DNA of 64,000 bases from Ecdyonurus torrentis (lineage: Eukaryota; Arthropoda; Insecta; Ephemeroptera; Heptageniidae), in NCBI GenBank assembly GCA_949318235.1, contig OX439132.1, positions 30,764,243 to 30,828,242 on the forward strand, in the 5' to 3' direction. Below are positions 29,222-42,361 of this stretch, in pieces (position 1 is the stretch's first letter; each line of letters starts with the position of its first letter). Position numbers and translations under genes: made by a program. Below the pieces are notes generated by a model that was given only the letters and a program-made list of their open reading frames with translations, did not search any database and was not told the origin of the DNA.

Positions 29222-30700
29222 TTTCCTTCATAATATATAAATTCGATCAATACAATTATATTACCACCTTCCCCCTCCCCCCTCCCACATTGTACACATA
29301 TAATGCAACAAAGTTTCTAATATTATATGACTTGACTTTTACTACTACATGCTACTTTGTGTGGTTATTGCTTGCAATTTTCTTGTTAAAATGTATACTT
29401 TACTTAGTATCTTGTCACTCAAAATGCGTGTTTAATTATGAGTATAAAATTGATGACATCGATTTTGGATGGTTACTTGTTACTATTATATAGAAATAAA
29501 ATTTTTAAGTACCAATTTATTTACATGAATATATTATTATATAAATTATGTCATATAATAAAAAGACTGTCACAATTTTTTTTAGTTGACTTTTACGTGT
29601 TAATATTTTGCCTTTGTGCCATAAATGTGATGGCAACAGAATTCAATGACTTTTGATAAAGATTACAAACGTTGAATTTGATTGAATTTATATTTATTTC
29701 TTCATGTTTTATGCTACCTTCTTTTATGTTGCAATTTTTAAAAATTGTATTAGCATAAAATATGCAATGTTTAACCTTCGTGGCTCTGAAGTATAGCATT
29801 ATTTAATGTAAGTTTCAAAAGTACATAAATGCAATTAGTCTTTTCTTTAAGCTCGTTTTTACCTTTACTCATAATATAATATTATTTATTGTTGAAATGT
29901 AGAATTCTTAAATTATATTTTAATAATTTGTCAAAGTTTATGAATAATTGATTTTTGTGTGCTAAATTTCTCACAGAAGAAAAAGAAAATTACGTCTGGG
30001 CGTCTGACTGTTTATTCATATAAACATTAACTTTGAACTAATTAAAACACAAAACATGAAGTAAAAATTGACTTCACCCCATTTTCTTATTTAAAAACTG
30101 TATAAAAAGTCTCCCGTATAGATAATTTGTATGTCAGACTTCTAACAATACTTTTTTGAGGGTTTTATAAAAAATATAGCCCATTGTAAAATCGGGAGCA
30201 AGAACAGATGTAAGCAATTGAAATAATGTAGAAAAGATATAGTATAATATATTAAAAATACTAGATCGATATAAGTATAGAAAATATTTATCATTGATTT
30301 TTTTATAGAATTTAATAGACAACGAAAGAATAATTGCATTGAGAAAGAGCTAGACAGTAAAACTGCTTATTTTAAGTTCACGATATTTTTGTAATTAGGA
30401 AAGCAAAATATTTTGATTGAAACTCAGTTATATATATATACAAATCTTCGTGAGAAATATTGCCATCTTGATGCACATATTAGAATGTGATTATTTTGAT
30501 AATGACGTGATCTATAGAGAGAATACCACAACCTGGTGGTCCACACTCTCTATACTTGCATGGCCAGTCAAGCGTGATTATTTTATCTCTATTGAACAAC
30601 GTATTTATGATGAGAAATATATGATATATTGTCTTTGCTTGACTGTCGCTGAAGTGAGTAAAATATGCATTGTGGGCTAATTTTCCAATAGTACTGCACT

Positions 30701-30707
<7 letters not shown>
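29221..30707. other. AT-rich stretch, no gene seen
   Basis: Several 60-90-codon frames occur on both strands, the longest plus frame being 30417-30680. None shows a domain. The stretch 30495-30670 is a little GC-richer and not otherwise explained. Confidence 0.4.

Positions 30708-30708
<1 letters not shown>

Positions 30709-30742
<34 letters not shown>
30709..30742. repeat. (TA)n microsatellite
   Basis: About 17 TA units. Confidence 0.95.
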
Positions 30743-30745
<3 letters not shown>

Positions 30746-31204
30746 GATTGACCAACACTATTCATGAGTATAATGTCCATTCTGCTCTCTTCTTACAATC
30801 ACTATTATATAGACTTATATATTCATATAACTTCTCCATTCAAAATTTTGTTACACCTTTATGTCATGATATGTTGTATGAATAAGCAGAAAATTCATAT
30901 TTCAAAAGTAAATGAGTTCATATTTACAAGAAAATTCTATCTATAGCCTAATGATAATAATAGTAGTAATGAAATGCATAGTTTATTTAATATCATTCTT
31001 ATCTCCTTCATTGCCATATTATTCTGTCAATTTGAAGAACGTAGCAGCATAATCTAATTAAATATACATATATAATTGGTGGATTATTTATAAATAGAAA
31101 CCTGTGAAAATTTAATCTTATCTTATTTGTACCAAATTTTATATTATATATTTTTAAAAAAATACAAAGAATTTAAAGAACGTTAAGCTGTTATAATGTG
31201 TACG

Positions 31205-31233
<29 letters not shown>
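31205..31233. repeat. poly(T) run
   Basis: 29 T residues followed by ATT repeats. Confidence 0.95.
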
Positions 31234-31241
<8 letters not shown>

Positions 31242-31655
31242 ATTATCATTATTATTATTATAATTGTATTTACCAAAATATATATATAAAAAAGCGACAA
31301 TATTTAAAAATAAAAAGTTTCCACATTATGAGTTTTTTTTTTGTTAAATTACTCACACATATTACAATTGTGTGTAATAATTATTATTTATCATATTTTT
31401 AATGTAAAAATGTTTTTTTATAATATGTTTGTAATTAAAACACAATCATTACCAACGAATATGTGTGTTTTTATTATTATTTTTAAACTAATATAAAATG
31501 TTTTTAATTTATGCAATACTTTGTATATTATTTTTATTATATATTTATAATTATTATTATTGTTGGTTTAAATTTTATATATTTAAATATTTAATATATT
31601 TTTAGAGGTTGCATCAAAACTTACATGCATTAAAATATACGTATATCGTTTAAAA

Positions 31656-31660
<5 letters not shown>

Positions 31661-31750
<90 letters not shown>
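31661..31750. repeat. (CT)n microsatellite
   Basis: 45 perfect CT units. Confidence 0.98.
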
Positions 31751-31752
<2 letters not shown>

Positions 31753-32541
31753 AATATTATTATTATAATAATCATAATAATAACAAAAGTAATTAAAACA
31801 CCGCATATGTTCAACACAAATGTATGCGTTTTATTCGTTGTAAATATAATATTTTATATTACAATTTTGCATGGTGTGTGTAATATGTTATATAATAATG
31901 ATATATTATATAGGTATATGACATGATCGTTATACAATATATAATATAAATAAATACTCTAAAAAACATATAATATTTATTTTTACTCATAAATTTTATA
32001 TATAATATATAAAACATCAAAAATTTTAAACCATAAAATATATTGCATACAATATTTTTTATATTTTTAGTTTAGTTTTTGAAAAATGAAAATGAAATAA
32101 CATATATACACATAAATACAATACATAAAGTTATTTTATTAATATAAATAATAGTATCATATTAAACTTTCGATCTAACGAATTTCGATTTATTATATTT
32201 TATTTTATATATTATTATATAACAAAATTTATAACAAAAAGTTTAATTGGGAATTGGGGAGTTTTATTTTATTATATATGTGTAATATTTTAAACTAAAA
32301 TCCTATTTTTAGTGAGTAATTTTTAGTGTCATAATAATTTATTATTTTATAAATTTTCGATTTTGGTATATACTGTATGTATACTGAAAAACGCATGCAT
32401 AAATGCTAGATTTTTTTTTTTTTTTTTTTTTAAATTTATACGTAGTTTTACTTTATGTATTATAGTGCAATAGCCAATGTTTAGTAATTTAAGTTTTCGT
32501 ATTCTGTTATGTTATATGTGTTACACGGAAAAAATTACTAC
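31751..32541. other. AT-rich stretch, no gene seen
   Basis: Simple AT-rich sequence with ATT repeats at the start and poly(T) at 32410-32431. Confidence 0.5.
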
Positions 32542-32871
32542 TTAAAAGCATAGACAACATAATAACATTAACATTTTTATATCACAAAACACATAGTGGG
32601 ACTTACATAAATAACATTAATTGGTCTCAAAACCCAACAGCGCCGTAGCAGTGATCAGAAAATTTCAATGTATGCAACCCGCACAACATTTTCATACTAA
32701 TTTTTGCCTGTTTCTGACGTCATAAACAGAATTATTCACGTAAATTGCATACTTTACAGTTTTTTCACGCTCTCTTGAGGGGCCACACTTACATTCTGGT
32801 AACAATTATCATCAGTTTTGTAGATCCCGTTTTGTGTTTAATGATTAAAAAGAACGTGTAGTTTAATTTAA
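32542..32871 (-). mobile_element. TTAA-type MITE, copy M3, reverse orientation
   Basis: The body is the reverse complement of M1 and M2. For example, cgtagcagtgatcag here matches ctgatcactgctacg at 4450, and gtgttttgtgatataaa-type ends correspond. TTAA is present at 32542-32545, and at 32868-32871 (or 32863-32866). TGACGTCA lies at 32715-32722. The left end aaagcatagacaacat is clear and the right end is more diverged. Confidence 0.75.
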
Positions 32872-32874
32872 GGC

Positions 32875-34365
32875 AGGTATGTATATCCTGTAAATTGCAA
32901 TAGGTAGAGTTAAGCCTAGAACAGGTATTAGTATACTACATTAACAACTAATGCAAAATACAGGATTCATGCACGGAAAACATAAATTTAAGAAATTATT
33001 CAGATACATTTATGTAACTCTTCAGTACAAACCAATAACTTGTTTGAAAAAGTTTAAACAGTAACTTGTTATAGTATAAAAAACGTAATTTCTTAAGCAG
33101 TAAATATATAACTCTTTAGATCTTAAAAAACGTTCTATATTTATCTAAACAAATTTATTATAAAAAAATTCTAAATAGTAACTCTTTAGAAAAAAATTTC
33201 CGTAGCTGCCCTAAGTAGTAATTTTTTTTTCTGTGTATTATATGGTAAGATAGTTACAAAAGAAAATCTGCAAATTTAACTATTAAATTTATGTTATCCA
33301 CTCAAAGATATTGACCATCTTATTATTTAACAATACATATTTACAATAATATATATTTATATTTACCATATAATTAATATTATATTGACAAAGAATGGAT
33401 ACTAATACAACTATAAAGATGATGGAAGTCTGGCACGAAAAATGTATCTAAAATGTTGTTTCTAAAACAGTTCAAAACATTATTTTGGTATTTTATGTAC
33501 ATAGTGTGTATAACATGTATATACATGGTATATAACTAAAAGGATTTTATGATAAAAATTTAATAAACTAAAAATAAATGTTGAATATATGGAGGATTAT
33601 GTTTTAGTAGATTATGTTGAAGGCGTAAAAGGTTTTGAAATAAAATGTAAAAGAAAGTTAAGAAGGGATGGTACGGGTCAGTGGATTTTTGCTAATATAC
33701 TCCACCGCTTGAATAAACACTAAAATCATGCCTCATTACGTCACTTGAAGGTAAAAAATATTATATTCTCCACTATAAAAATTTATAAAATTTCTCTCAG
33801 ACAAAAATTTTAACGCCGTTATTTTTAAATAGTTTAATTTTTATAGCAAAATTTTAGAAGTCTTAATTTCGGAACTGAAAAAGAAGAGATGATAGTATTT
33901 TTTTTTAATTGATTTTATATGGAGCAATTTTTAAAATCTATTTTTAATATTTCTTTCATATAAGTGTCTATATACAGACTATCAAAATTTTCATGTTATA
34001 TATAAATCGATTTTCCAAAAATAACATATTTTTATCTTTTCAGAGGGGTTCAGCTTTACTTTTGCTGTTCGACAAACTTCATTTAAAATGAATGAGAGGT
34101 AAGGGAAGCTTATTTATTATATATTTTTAAATCAAGTTTTAAATATTATTTTTATTTCGTTAATTTAATAGTTGAATAAGTATTACATACATATACTACG
34201 CCGAACTTTTTTCACCTCAACAGCATAACATTATTATATTTCGTAAGTTCTAGTCCATATACGGAAATATTATAATGGAAGGACTATATAATTATTTTCA
34301 AAGTAGCTCTATGATAGTGTAAAGATATGTACACATTGAAAATTTCAGTTCCACTTTAAGGCTAA
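32875..34365. other. AT-rich stretch, no gene seen
   Basis: The sequence is of moderate complexity, with recurrent words such as taactctttaga near 33108 and 33180 hinting at an old duplicated repeat. No coding signature. Confidence 0.45.
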
Positions 34366-34370
34366 ACATC

Positions 34371-34492
34371 AGAACACTTTTCGATAAACCGGAATGGACT
34401 CGAATAGGAACAATATTACAATTTATATTAACAATATTACAGTATTATTTATATTCCGATTCCAGTTTATTCCGGCTTATCGCAAAGCACTC
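34371..34492. repeat. Inverted repeat, ~45-bp arms
   Basis: gaacacttttcgataaaccg on the left corresponds to the reverse complement of cggcttatcgcaaagcactc on the right, and ggaatggactcgaatagga to the reverse of ttccgattccagtttattcc. The 30-bp centre is AT-only. This is probably a small MITE with no second copy seen here. Confidence 0.6.
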
Positions 34493-34710
34493 ATTTTTGT
34501 GACTATAAAAACGGAAAACCTTTTTTTTTTCTCTCATATAATTACTTCAAACTGAAACAGATTTAAATATATTGAGAAGGCCACTTTGAAAACTTTGATC
34601 CTTACAAATTTTAGCCAACAATAAATACGCATAATATAATAGTTTAGGTTTTCGTGTTAATTACTTTCAAAACTTATCATGTAAAACAGGCGATAACTTA
34701 CAAACTCACA

Positions 34711-34892
34711 AATACGTAATAATTATATGCTAGCTCATTTTCAGCATCATTTGTTACAACATAATTTAATGCTGTAATGCGCATAGTTGCTTTGTTACAT
34801 ATAGCATAATTATTTATGCTGATCTAATTTAACAACATTTATGCTTTAATGACATAAATACAACATCGCTAACGTAATTGATTATTTTCTGT
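34711..34892 (-). mobile_element. AGCATAA-rich element C, copy 2
   Basis: The reverse complement aligns end to end with 6364-6546. gctagctcattttcagca at 34731 mirrors tgctgaaaatgagctagc at 6516. The shared length of about 180 bp suggests complete copies. Target duplications are not evident. Confidence 0.65.
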
Positions 34893-35002
34893 GTTATAAG
34901 ACACCAAATTAAAACAAAAATTAACGTGATCCACAGTCGTCAAATTTTTATCATACGAAACTTTTAAAGTGACCGTCCGTAACAACATGCCCTTGTAATT
35001 CA

Positions 35003-35307
35003 TTAAAATGGGACACCCAAAAGCGTGTTCAATTTTTACTTTTACTCAAATGTAACCCCGCAAGAGAGCGTGAAAAAGTTGTAAAGTAGGGAAAATGCAC
35101 AAATTTTGAACATTTCTGACGTCAGGATTGTTCAGATTCAATAGAAAAAGTTGTGCGGGGTTTGCATAAGCTGAAAATTTGATTATACGTACGTTTAGGA
35201 CATCAAAATTAGGTTCTTGGACGAAATAATTGTATTTTTGAAAATCCCTTATTGTGTTTAATAAATTACAAATGCATGTTTTATTATGGTCTAGATGGTT
35301 CCTTTAA
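35003..35307 (+). mobile_element. TTAA-type MITE, copy M4 (diverged)
   Basis: TTAA occurs at both boundaries. The central part aatgtaaccccgcaagagagcg, then ttgtaaagta, TGACGTCA (35117-35124) and ttgtgcgg(g)tttgcataa follows the order of the same blocks in M1. The ends ttaaaatgggac and (reversed) tttaaaggaacc are poorly conserved. At 305 bp it is shorter than its relatives, and it appears older than M1-M3. Confidence 0.65.
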
Positions 35308-35309
35308 AT

Positions 35310-35601
35310 AACACCAAACACAAGGAGGGTAAAAATTTGAGTTCTGGAGATATAAGCGTATACTATAAATACAATTTCGTATAAAAATCATGGTAAAAAA
35401 AAAGGAGAGGATATAAACACCTTCTTCCCTGTACAGAAAAACAAAAACATGAATAATAATTATATTTACATATTATAATTTTTAGGTATAAAAAAAGTAA
35501 ACAAAATATAATTTACACTCATATATTATAAAACTGATAAGAGATATTTATTATACATCATTTTATAGTGAATAATATATTAAATTTACTATATTATATA
35601 C

Positions 35602-35603
<2 letters not shown>
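35310..35603. other. AT-rich spacer, no gene seen
   Basis: Nothing recognised apart from short A runs. Confidence 0.5.

Positions 35604-35679
<76 letters not shown>
35604..35679. repeat. (TA)n microsatellite
   Basis: About 38 TA units. Confidence 0.97.
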
Positions 35680-35682
<3 letters not shown>

Positions 35683-36037
35683 TCAAAATTTTGTGATGTT
35701 ACTCAACTTTACTTTATTTATCTTTTATTTTATATAATATAATATATAATGAGAAGTAATTTGAACATAGTTATATACTTTGTGATGATATATCATGATA
35801 AAATATCCAACTCATGCTGTGTCTTTTTAATATATAATATATTATATGTATAGTATATATGATGGTAAATATTAAATAATATTATATATATAATATTATG
35901 TATATATACCTTTTCTCTGTATAACCTTTAATAATTTTGAAGTTTAAATTACGTTACCTTGTTCCTGTTAATTTTATTATAATAGAAATTTATTGTTCTC
36001 TCATATCTTTACATTATTTACTCATATAATATTTGGG

Positions 36038-36137
<100 letters not shown>

Positions 36138-36356
36138 AATTAATGCTTTTCATTTTCTTATAATATTATATTATATAATATATATCCCTTATATTTCAAA
36201 TTTATATAAATGCTAAATTTAATTTATTTAAATTATTGATATTATTATATAAGTTTACTTTTGATTATAAAGTTTAGTTCTTTGACAATATTGTTTATAT
36301 TATTGTTTAATTAATTTAATTTAACATTTGTATGACTTCTCTGATTTGTGTGAGTG

Positions 36357-36359
<3 letters not shown>

Positions 36360-36444
<85 letters not shown>
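36360..36444. repeat. (GA)n microsatellite
   Basis: 42 GA units. Confidence 0.97.
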
Positions 36445-36448
<4 letters not shown>

Positions 36449-36555
36449 ATAATGATGCTTAAATTAATATCTTATATGCGTTGACACAATATTTTTTGAA
36501 AAACAAATTCGATAATGTTATGAAATATTAATATTGAGTATTTCAATTTTATTCG

Positions 36556-36836
36556 TATAGAGTGTATCCGCATGACGTCATACTTAATGCACTTCGACGC
36601 CATACTGGATCAATGAACAACATTTCTCAGGCTTAGGACAAACTTCGTACATGGTTATTTTCTTTAGTATATCGGTTAATTTTTTGTTATTATTTTTATC
36701 ATTCTTGAGATACTAATTCAATGCTCTTAAATATTTTTTAGAATTTTTAAACAAAATAGGTCATTTTTCTATATCGGCTATGTTATTGAGTTATCCAACA
36801 TTGCATCGACTTTACCATGAATTCATACGCCTTATA
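36556..36836 (+). mobile_element. TATAG-ended foldback element D, copy 2
   Basis: Aligns with 63036-63345 over its whole length. Shared blocks are gcatgacgtca, then cttcgacgc/ctttcgatgc, then tggttattttcttt/tggctattttcttt, then ttgttattatt, then caatgctctt/c, then cattttt/cctata.cggc. The ends tatagagtgtatcc and (reversed) tataaggcgtatga are weakly inverted. TGACGTCA lies at 36573-36580. Confidence 0.7.
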
Positions 36837-36839
36837 CGT

Positions 36840-37829
36840 ATGTCAACAATTATCCATTAATTCTTAGAATGCAAAAGGTTGAAAATAAATAATATTAACG
36901 TATTGGGCGCAAGCCTGTTTTTGGTTCACAATAAAAAAATAAATAAATAATAACAATAAAAAAAAGGTTAGGATTGTCAACAAGTAAAACATTGAAACTT
37001 GAAAACAAATATATTTGATCGTAATTCCTCTTCAAAATACTATAGTTTCCCAGGTTTTGAAGAATTAAATAAATTTTCTGATTTAATAGCACAATAAAAA
37101 AGGTTCAAATAATAATAAATACTTGTAGTAATAATTTGCACAGTATTAAAAAAAAATTTTAGAACGATTTTTTTTTTAATTTTCATATACTATGGAAACT
37201 ATTAAACAATGTGAATTGCGAAATGTTATGAATAAAATCAACAGTAATATATATATTAAATTTTTATAAAAAAAATGATGATGATGACGAATTTCCATAA
37301 AAATATGATGTGCCCTGACCTTGGTTATTATTTTTGGTCATAAATCAATAGACATAGTCGCGGGTGCAACTACGCTATAAACGTAACGTTATCATACAAC
37401 CCCACCCTCTCTCCCTCACTCTCTGCATAATACGCTCGCTCTCTGTTCACCCATTGAATCAAATTTACATTCTAAAAACACGTGTTTTCTGCATGTTATA
37501 TTGTATAAAATAAATTTGTATAATATAATAATTTTCTCCACTTCTACATGAGTCTAATATTCTGTTTTATCAACTAAATTACATTGTTTACAGCTTAGTT
37601 TTGTTTTTGTATAAAGTTGTCAATATACGTGAGTGATATTTTTTATATTCAAGAGAAATAAAATGTGACATAATGTACTTGGACAGTTTTTTTTAATAGA
37701 AACATACAGTTGAAATTTAAATGAGGAATTATATGTAGCTCATACACGTACTGTACAGTAAAGTTGTCTTGTTTGCCTTTAACTTGTGACAAGTGATTTA
37801 TGTTCATTTATATATTTGTTGTTGTTTTT
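36840..37829. other. AT-rich stretch, no gene seen
   Basis: A 65-codon reverse frame at 36895-37092 has no recognisable motif. A pyrimidine-rich patch lies at 37400-37450. Confidence 0.45.
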
Positions 37830-38189
37830 CATTGATTCATTGATTCATTGATTCATTGATTCATTGATTCATTCATTGATTCATTCATTCATTGATTCAT
37901 TCATTCATTCATTCATTCATTCATTCATTCATTCATTCATTCATTCATTCATTCATTCATTCATTCATTAATTCATTCATTCATTCATTCATTCATTCAT
38001 TCATTCATTCATTCATTCATTCATTCATTCATTCATTCATTCATTCATTCATTCATTCATTCATTCATTCATTCATTCATTCATTCATTCATTCATTCAT
38101 TCATTCATTCATTCATTCATTCATTCATTCATTCATTCATTCATTCATTCATTCATTCATTCATTCATTCATTCATTCATTCATTCATT
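37830..38189. repeat. Long (ATTC)n tetranucleotide array with an 8-mer lead
   Basis: About 90 tetranucleotide units over 360 bp. The first 70 bp is an 8-bp repeat (cattgatt) alternating with pure cattcatt, and the remaining ~290 bp is nearly pure ATTC with one attaattc interruption near 37968. The 100-residue Ser-Phe-Ile-His open frame is a translation of the repeat. Confidence 0.98.
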
Positions 38190-38190
38190 A

Positions 38191-39012
<822 letters not shown>

Positions 39013-39368
39013 ATAAATATCATAATAATATATTAAAATTGGAGAAATACCAACTTAAAATGATCGTAAAAATCATCAGATATATTTAATTTGTGAACCT
39101 TCGTGTGTGACAATCTGTAACTACGTATTAGTAGAAAAAGTATTAATATTTTCATTAAATTTTATTATAATTACAAATCGCATATGAATTATTGAGGCCC
39201 ATACATAATTCAGGAGAAATAAAAAGCTATTCAAGTACAAAAACCATTTCAAACAACTATATCTCTTCATTGAATACGATCTGTCTTATAATGAAAATTT
39301 CAGTGATATTTAACCACTTGTAGTGTAAAATTCACACTTCATACAACCATACTAACATAGCCACAGGG

Positions 39369-39660
39369 TATAATATATATAGGCGTGTGTATTACACGAG
39401 TGGACCCGGGGAAACCTCTATTTTATAATACTGACAGACAGACTGATGTTGATGAGAGAGGTGGGCCAATTACCTTCAGACACACTTGTGTTTTTATTTG
39501 CCCTAGGAGAAGAAAATTCCTTCTAACTCTTCTCTCTCTCTCCCCGCCAAACTCAACTCACTCTCGCTTTTACGTTCATTCACAGAACCCGGAGAGATGA
39601 TAGTCGAGTGTGTCGGTCCGTCGGGATTATAAAGCTGTTCTGTATACTCTCGTTTTTGCT
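39369..39660 (+). other. GC-richer unexplained patch with a TATA-like lead
   Basis: After tataatatatataggcg (39369) the base composition changes for about 250 bp: words such as ggacccgggg, ctccccgccaaact and cggtccgtcggg occur. A 71-codon plus frame (39385-39600) with no known domain lies inside. The patch could be a promoter with 5' leader, an exon or a transposon fragment. No second copy is present in the window. Confidence 0.25.
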
Positions 39661-39724
39661 TCTCTCTCTCTCTCTCTCTGTGTATCTCACATACTCTACT
39701 ACTTAAACCACATCACGGTGTTGC

Positions 39725-39803
<79 letters not shown>
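39661..39803. repeat. Two (CT)n microsatellites
   Basis: A short run at 39661-39679 and a long run of about 38 units at 39727-39803, separated by 47 bp of unique sequence. Confidence 0.96.
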
Positions 39804-39804
<1 letters not shown>

Positions 39805-39810
<6 letters not shown>

Positions 39811-42254
39811 ACTTTTAAAAGAAGTTTTCACATATTATACATACACTAAAGCCTTTTTTTTAAGCTTATACTGTATAGGATATTAAGTTAAAACACACCA
39901 AGTTAAAGTTATAATCTTTTTTTTTTTTTTTTTTTTTTTAATTCATATTAATTCTATCTAATAGCTTTATATGCATATATATTAATCCTTCTTAATAGCT
40001 TTAACACTTCGTTTAGTCTTTATTGACAACGATTTTTTTTTAAATATACTTCTATATATTAATAAAATTCACTTTAATACATTATAATTAATATTAGTTT
40101 ATATATTTTTAAATTAAATTGTAGATTTTAATTGTTATTTATTGTTTAAAGGAAAAAAAATCCAATTTAATAAATTTACATTTTGATTTAAATAATTAAA
40201 AATAAAAAAATATATCGTTAATTTTTAAAAAAAAAATTGTTTATTATGCCTTTTTATTATTATAAAAAAAAAAGTTACGTGTTTTAAATTGTATCATATA
40301 AAAATTTGATGATGTATTCATATTTGGAAATTTTAATTAATATTCGTAACAGCTAGTGTACTACTGTATAGAATTATTTAATAATAATATTAAATAAAAA
40401 AAATGTAAATTCGTTTAGCATATTTTTTTTTTTTTACTACAGTATATATAAGTCAATTAATTGGTTAATTATTTTTTGTTTAATAAAATCCGATTTAGCT
40501 TAATTATTTCATACATATTCTTTATTCTGAATAATTCTTTGTATGTCATTTTTATTTGAGGTTGTTTAGGATTTTTAAAATTATTGTATATACACTATTA
40601 TAATAATTTTAGTAATAAAATGACAGTGTTTTGGATACTGAAACTATAAAATAGTGTGTATTAGTAAAGTTTATAGCTTCCATATGATTACAAGATCACA
40701 AAAAAAATTATAGTTTGTTTTTTAAAGTTAATATTGAGTAATTATGATGTGATGTTGAAAGTCTTTAATTATTGTATGATTAGTTAATTAATCTGCAATG
40801 AGCTAGTGTTAATTTTAATAAAAATTTTCAGTGCTCACCTAAACATTGTTAAAAATTTTATGTTGCATTGTATGTTAAAATTGTTGTTTTTATATTTAAT
40901 TATTGGCATGGCCAAGGTTTATGTAATAGGAATAGGGTACTACATGGAACAGCCCTGTAGCTTTATGCGCCTTAAATAAAGATCTTGTTTTTATTTTTCA
41001 TTAATAACTGTGACAAAAATTATAATTTTATTTAATATTATGAAATTAAATCAATCACAAAGGCTTATACAATTGATATAATTGTAACAATTTTTTGGTT
41101 TTGCCCATGCCATATGTAATTTTTTTTTTAAATGGCTTTTCAAATCTTACTTTTATTAACTTTTTGGAGCAACTAAAACTATGATGGGAATTCAGGATAC
41201 ATTTTTTTAACACAGTAACGAAATTAATTTTAAAAGAAATTGTTAATTAGTAATTACTAAAGATTGATATACAAATTTTTCTTTAAATAGTAATTTAATT
41301 AAACGTTATTTATTTATATATACAAATTGTAAAAACAATCAAATGTAAAGCTATAGGTTTAAAAATGATGTCACAATTGAAATGTCAATCTGAGATTTTT
41401 CAATCACGGCTTATGTATATGACGTAGCACGTATTAGTATTTAGTTGTAGTATATATATAGTGTACATCATATAGCTAATGTATTGATTAGAGCATAATA
41501 TGTATGCATGTGTATGTGGTGTTTGCTGATGGTCAGCTTAGAGCTAAATAAGGGAGGTGGTGAGAGCAGGGGTGGGTGGGTGGGTGGGTGTTGAAGAGTA
41601 TCAGAGTTTTGGGGGTGGTGTGAGTACAGGGGAGGTTGGAGAGAGAGAGAGAGATTTAGGCAGGCGATCACCATGAAGCTCCAATATCAATCACCGATTA
41701 ACCAGCAAGCCGACAAAATGCCACCAGATTAAAGGGAAAGAGAGAGTGAGAGAGAGAGAGAGAATGTATATAACATCGATGACATAGAGAGAGAGAGAGA
41801 ATGATCATAAGAGAGAAGGTGTAAAACCGTGTAATACAAGCTTTGGTGTAACCACGAGTGTACTGAAGGTTGTACAATTTCTAGGGTCATAATAGTCATT
41901 TTCAACCAAATCATACCACTATATATAACAAAAATATTTCTTCTTTGTTAACATAATTTTTGAGTCTGCTTCTTCAATTCTTATATTTAAATATTATTTA
42001 TTTCTATATTCAATTCAAGTTAACAATTCTCCCCTTTTTTTTAAAATTAAGTATAAAAATTGGATTGTATGGCCCTATAACATATTATAGTATAAAAGCA
42101 AACATGTAAGCCTGGGGTAGGTACTGAGGTATAGCAAACCTGTGTCACGTTATGTGTGTGTTTACAACATCCCAACAAAATGTTGTTTAGACTGTACAGT
42201 ACTGCACAGTAAGTTAGTGACACCTGTCTGCGCTATTACATCTACAAACCACTG

Positions 42255-42256
<2 letters not shown>
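39805..42256. other. AT-rich stretch, no gene seen
   Basis: Contains poly(T) at 39917-39939. The segment 40905-41000 ends gcgccttaaataaagatc, which looks like a possible 3' terminus with AATAAA but has no visible gene attached. Purine-rich GA patches lie at 41640-41653, 41739-41762 and 41787-41800. Confidence 0.45.
41569..41590 (+). other. Potential G-quadruplex
   Basis: Five GGG runs separated by single T residues (ggggtgggtgggtgggtgg and on). This is the pattern most prone to parallel quadruplex folding. It lies in a G-rich, GA-rich patch. Confidence 0.55.
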
Positions 42257-42345
<89 letters not shown>

Positions 42346-42360
42346 CGCTCGCTCGCTCTC
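42257..42360. repeat. (CT)n then (GCTC)n compound microsatellite
   Basis: About 43 CT units change at 42342 into four GCTC units and then return to CT. Confidence 0.97.
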
Positions 42361-42361
42361 T

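Noticed and set aside
37830..38189. CRISPR or telomere-like array
   Set aside because: Units are a 4-bp microsatellite without spacers, and the unit is not a known telomere repeat.
40960..40995. Polyadenylation site of a gene (cttaaataaagatc)
   Set aside because: AATAAA is frequent by chance in this composition and no coding sequence lies upstream.
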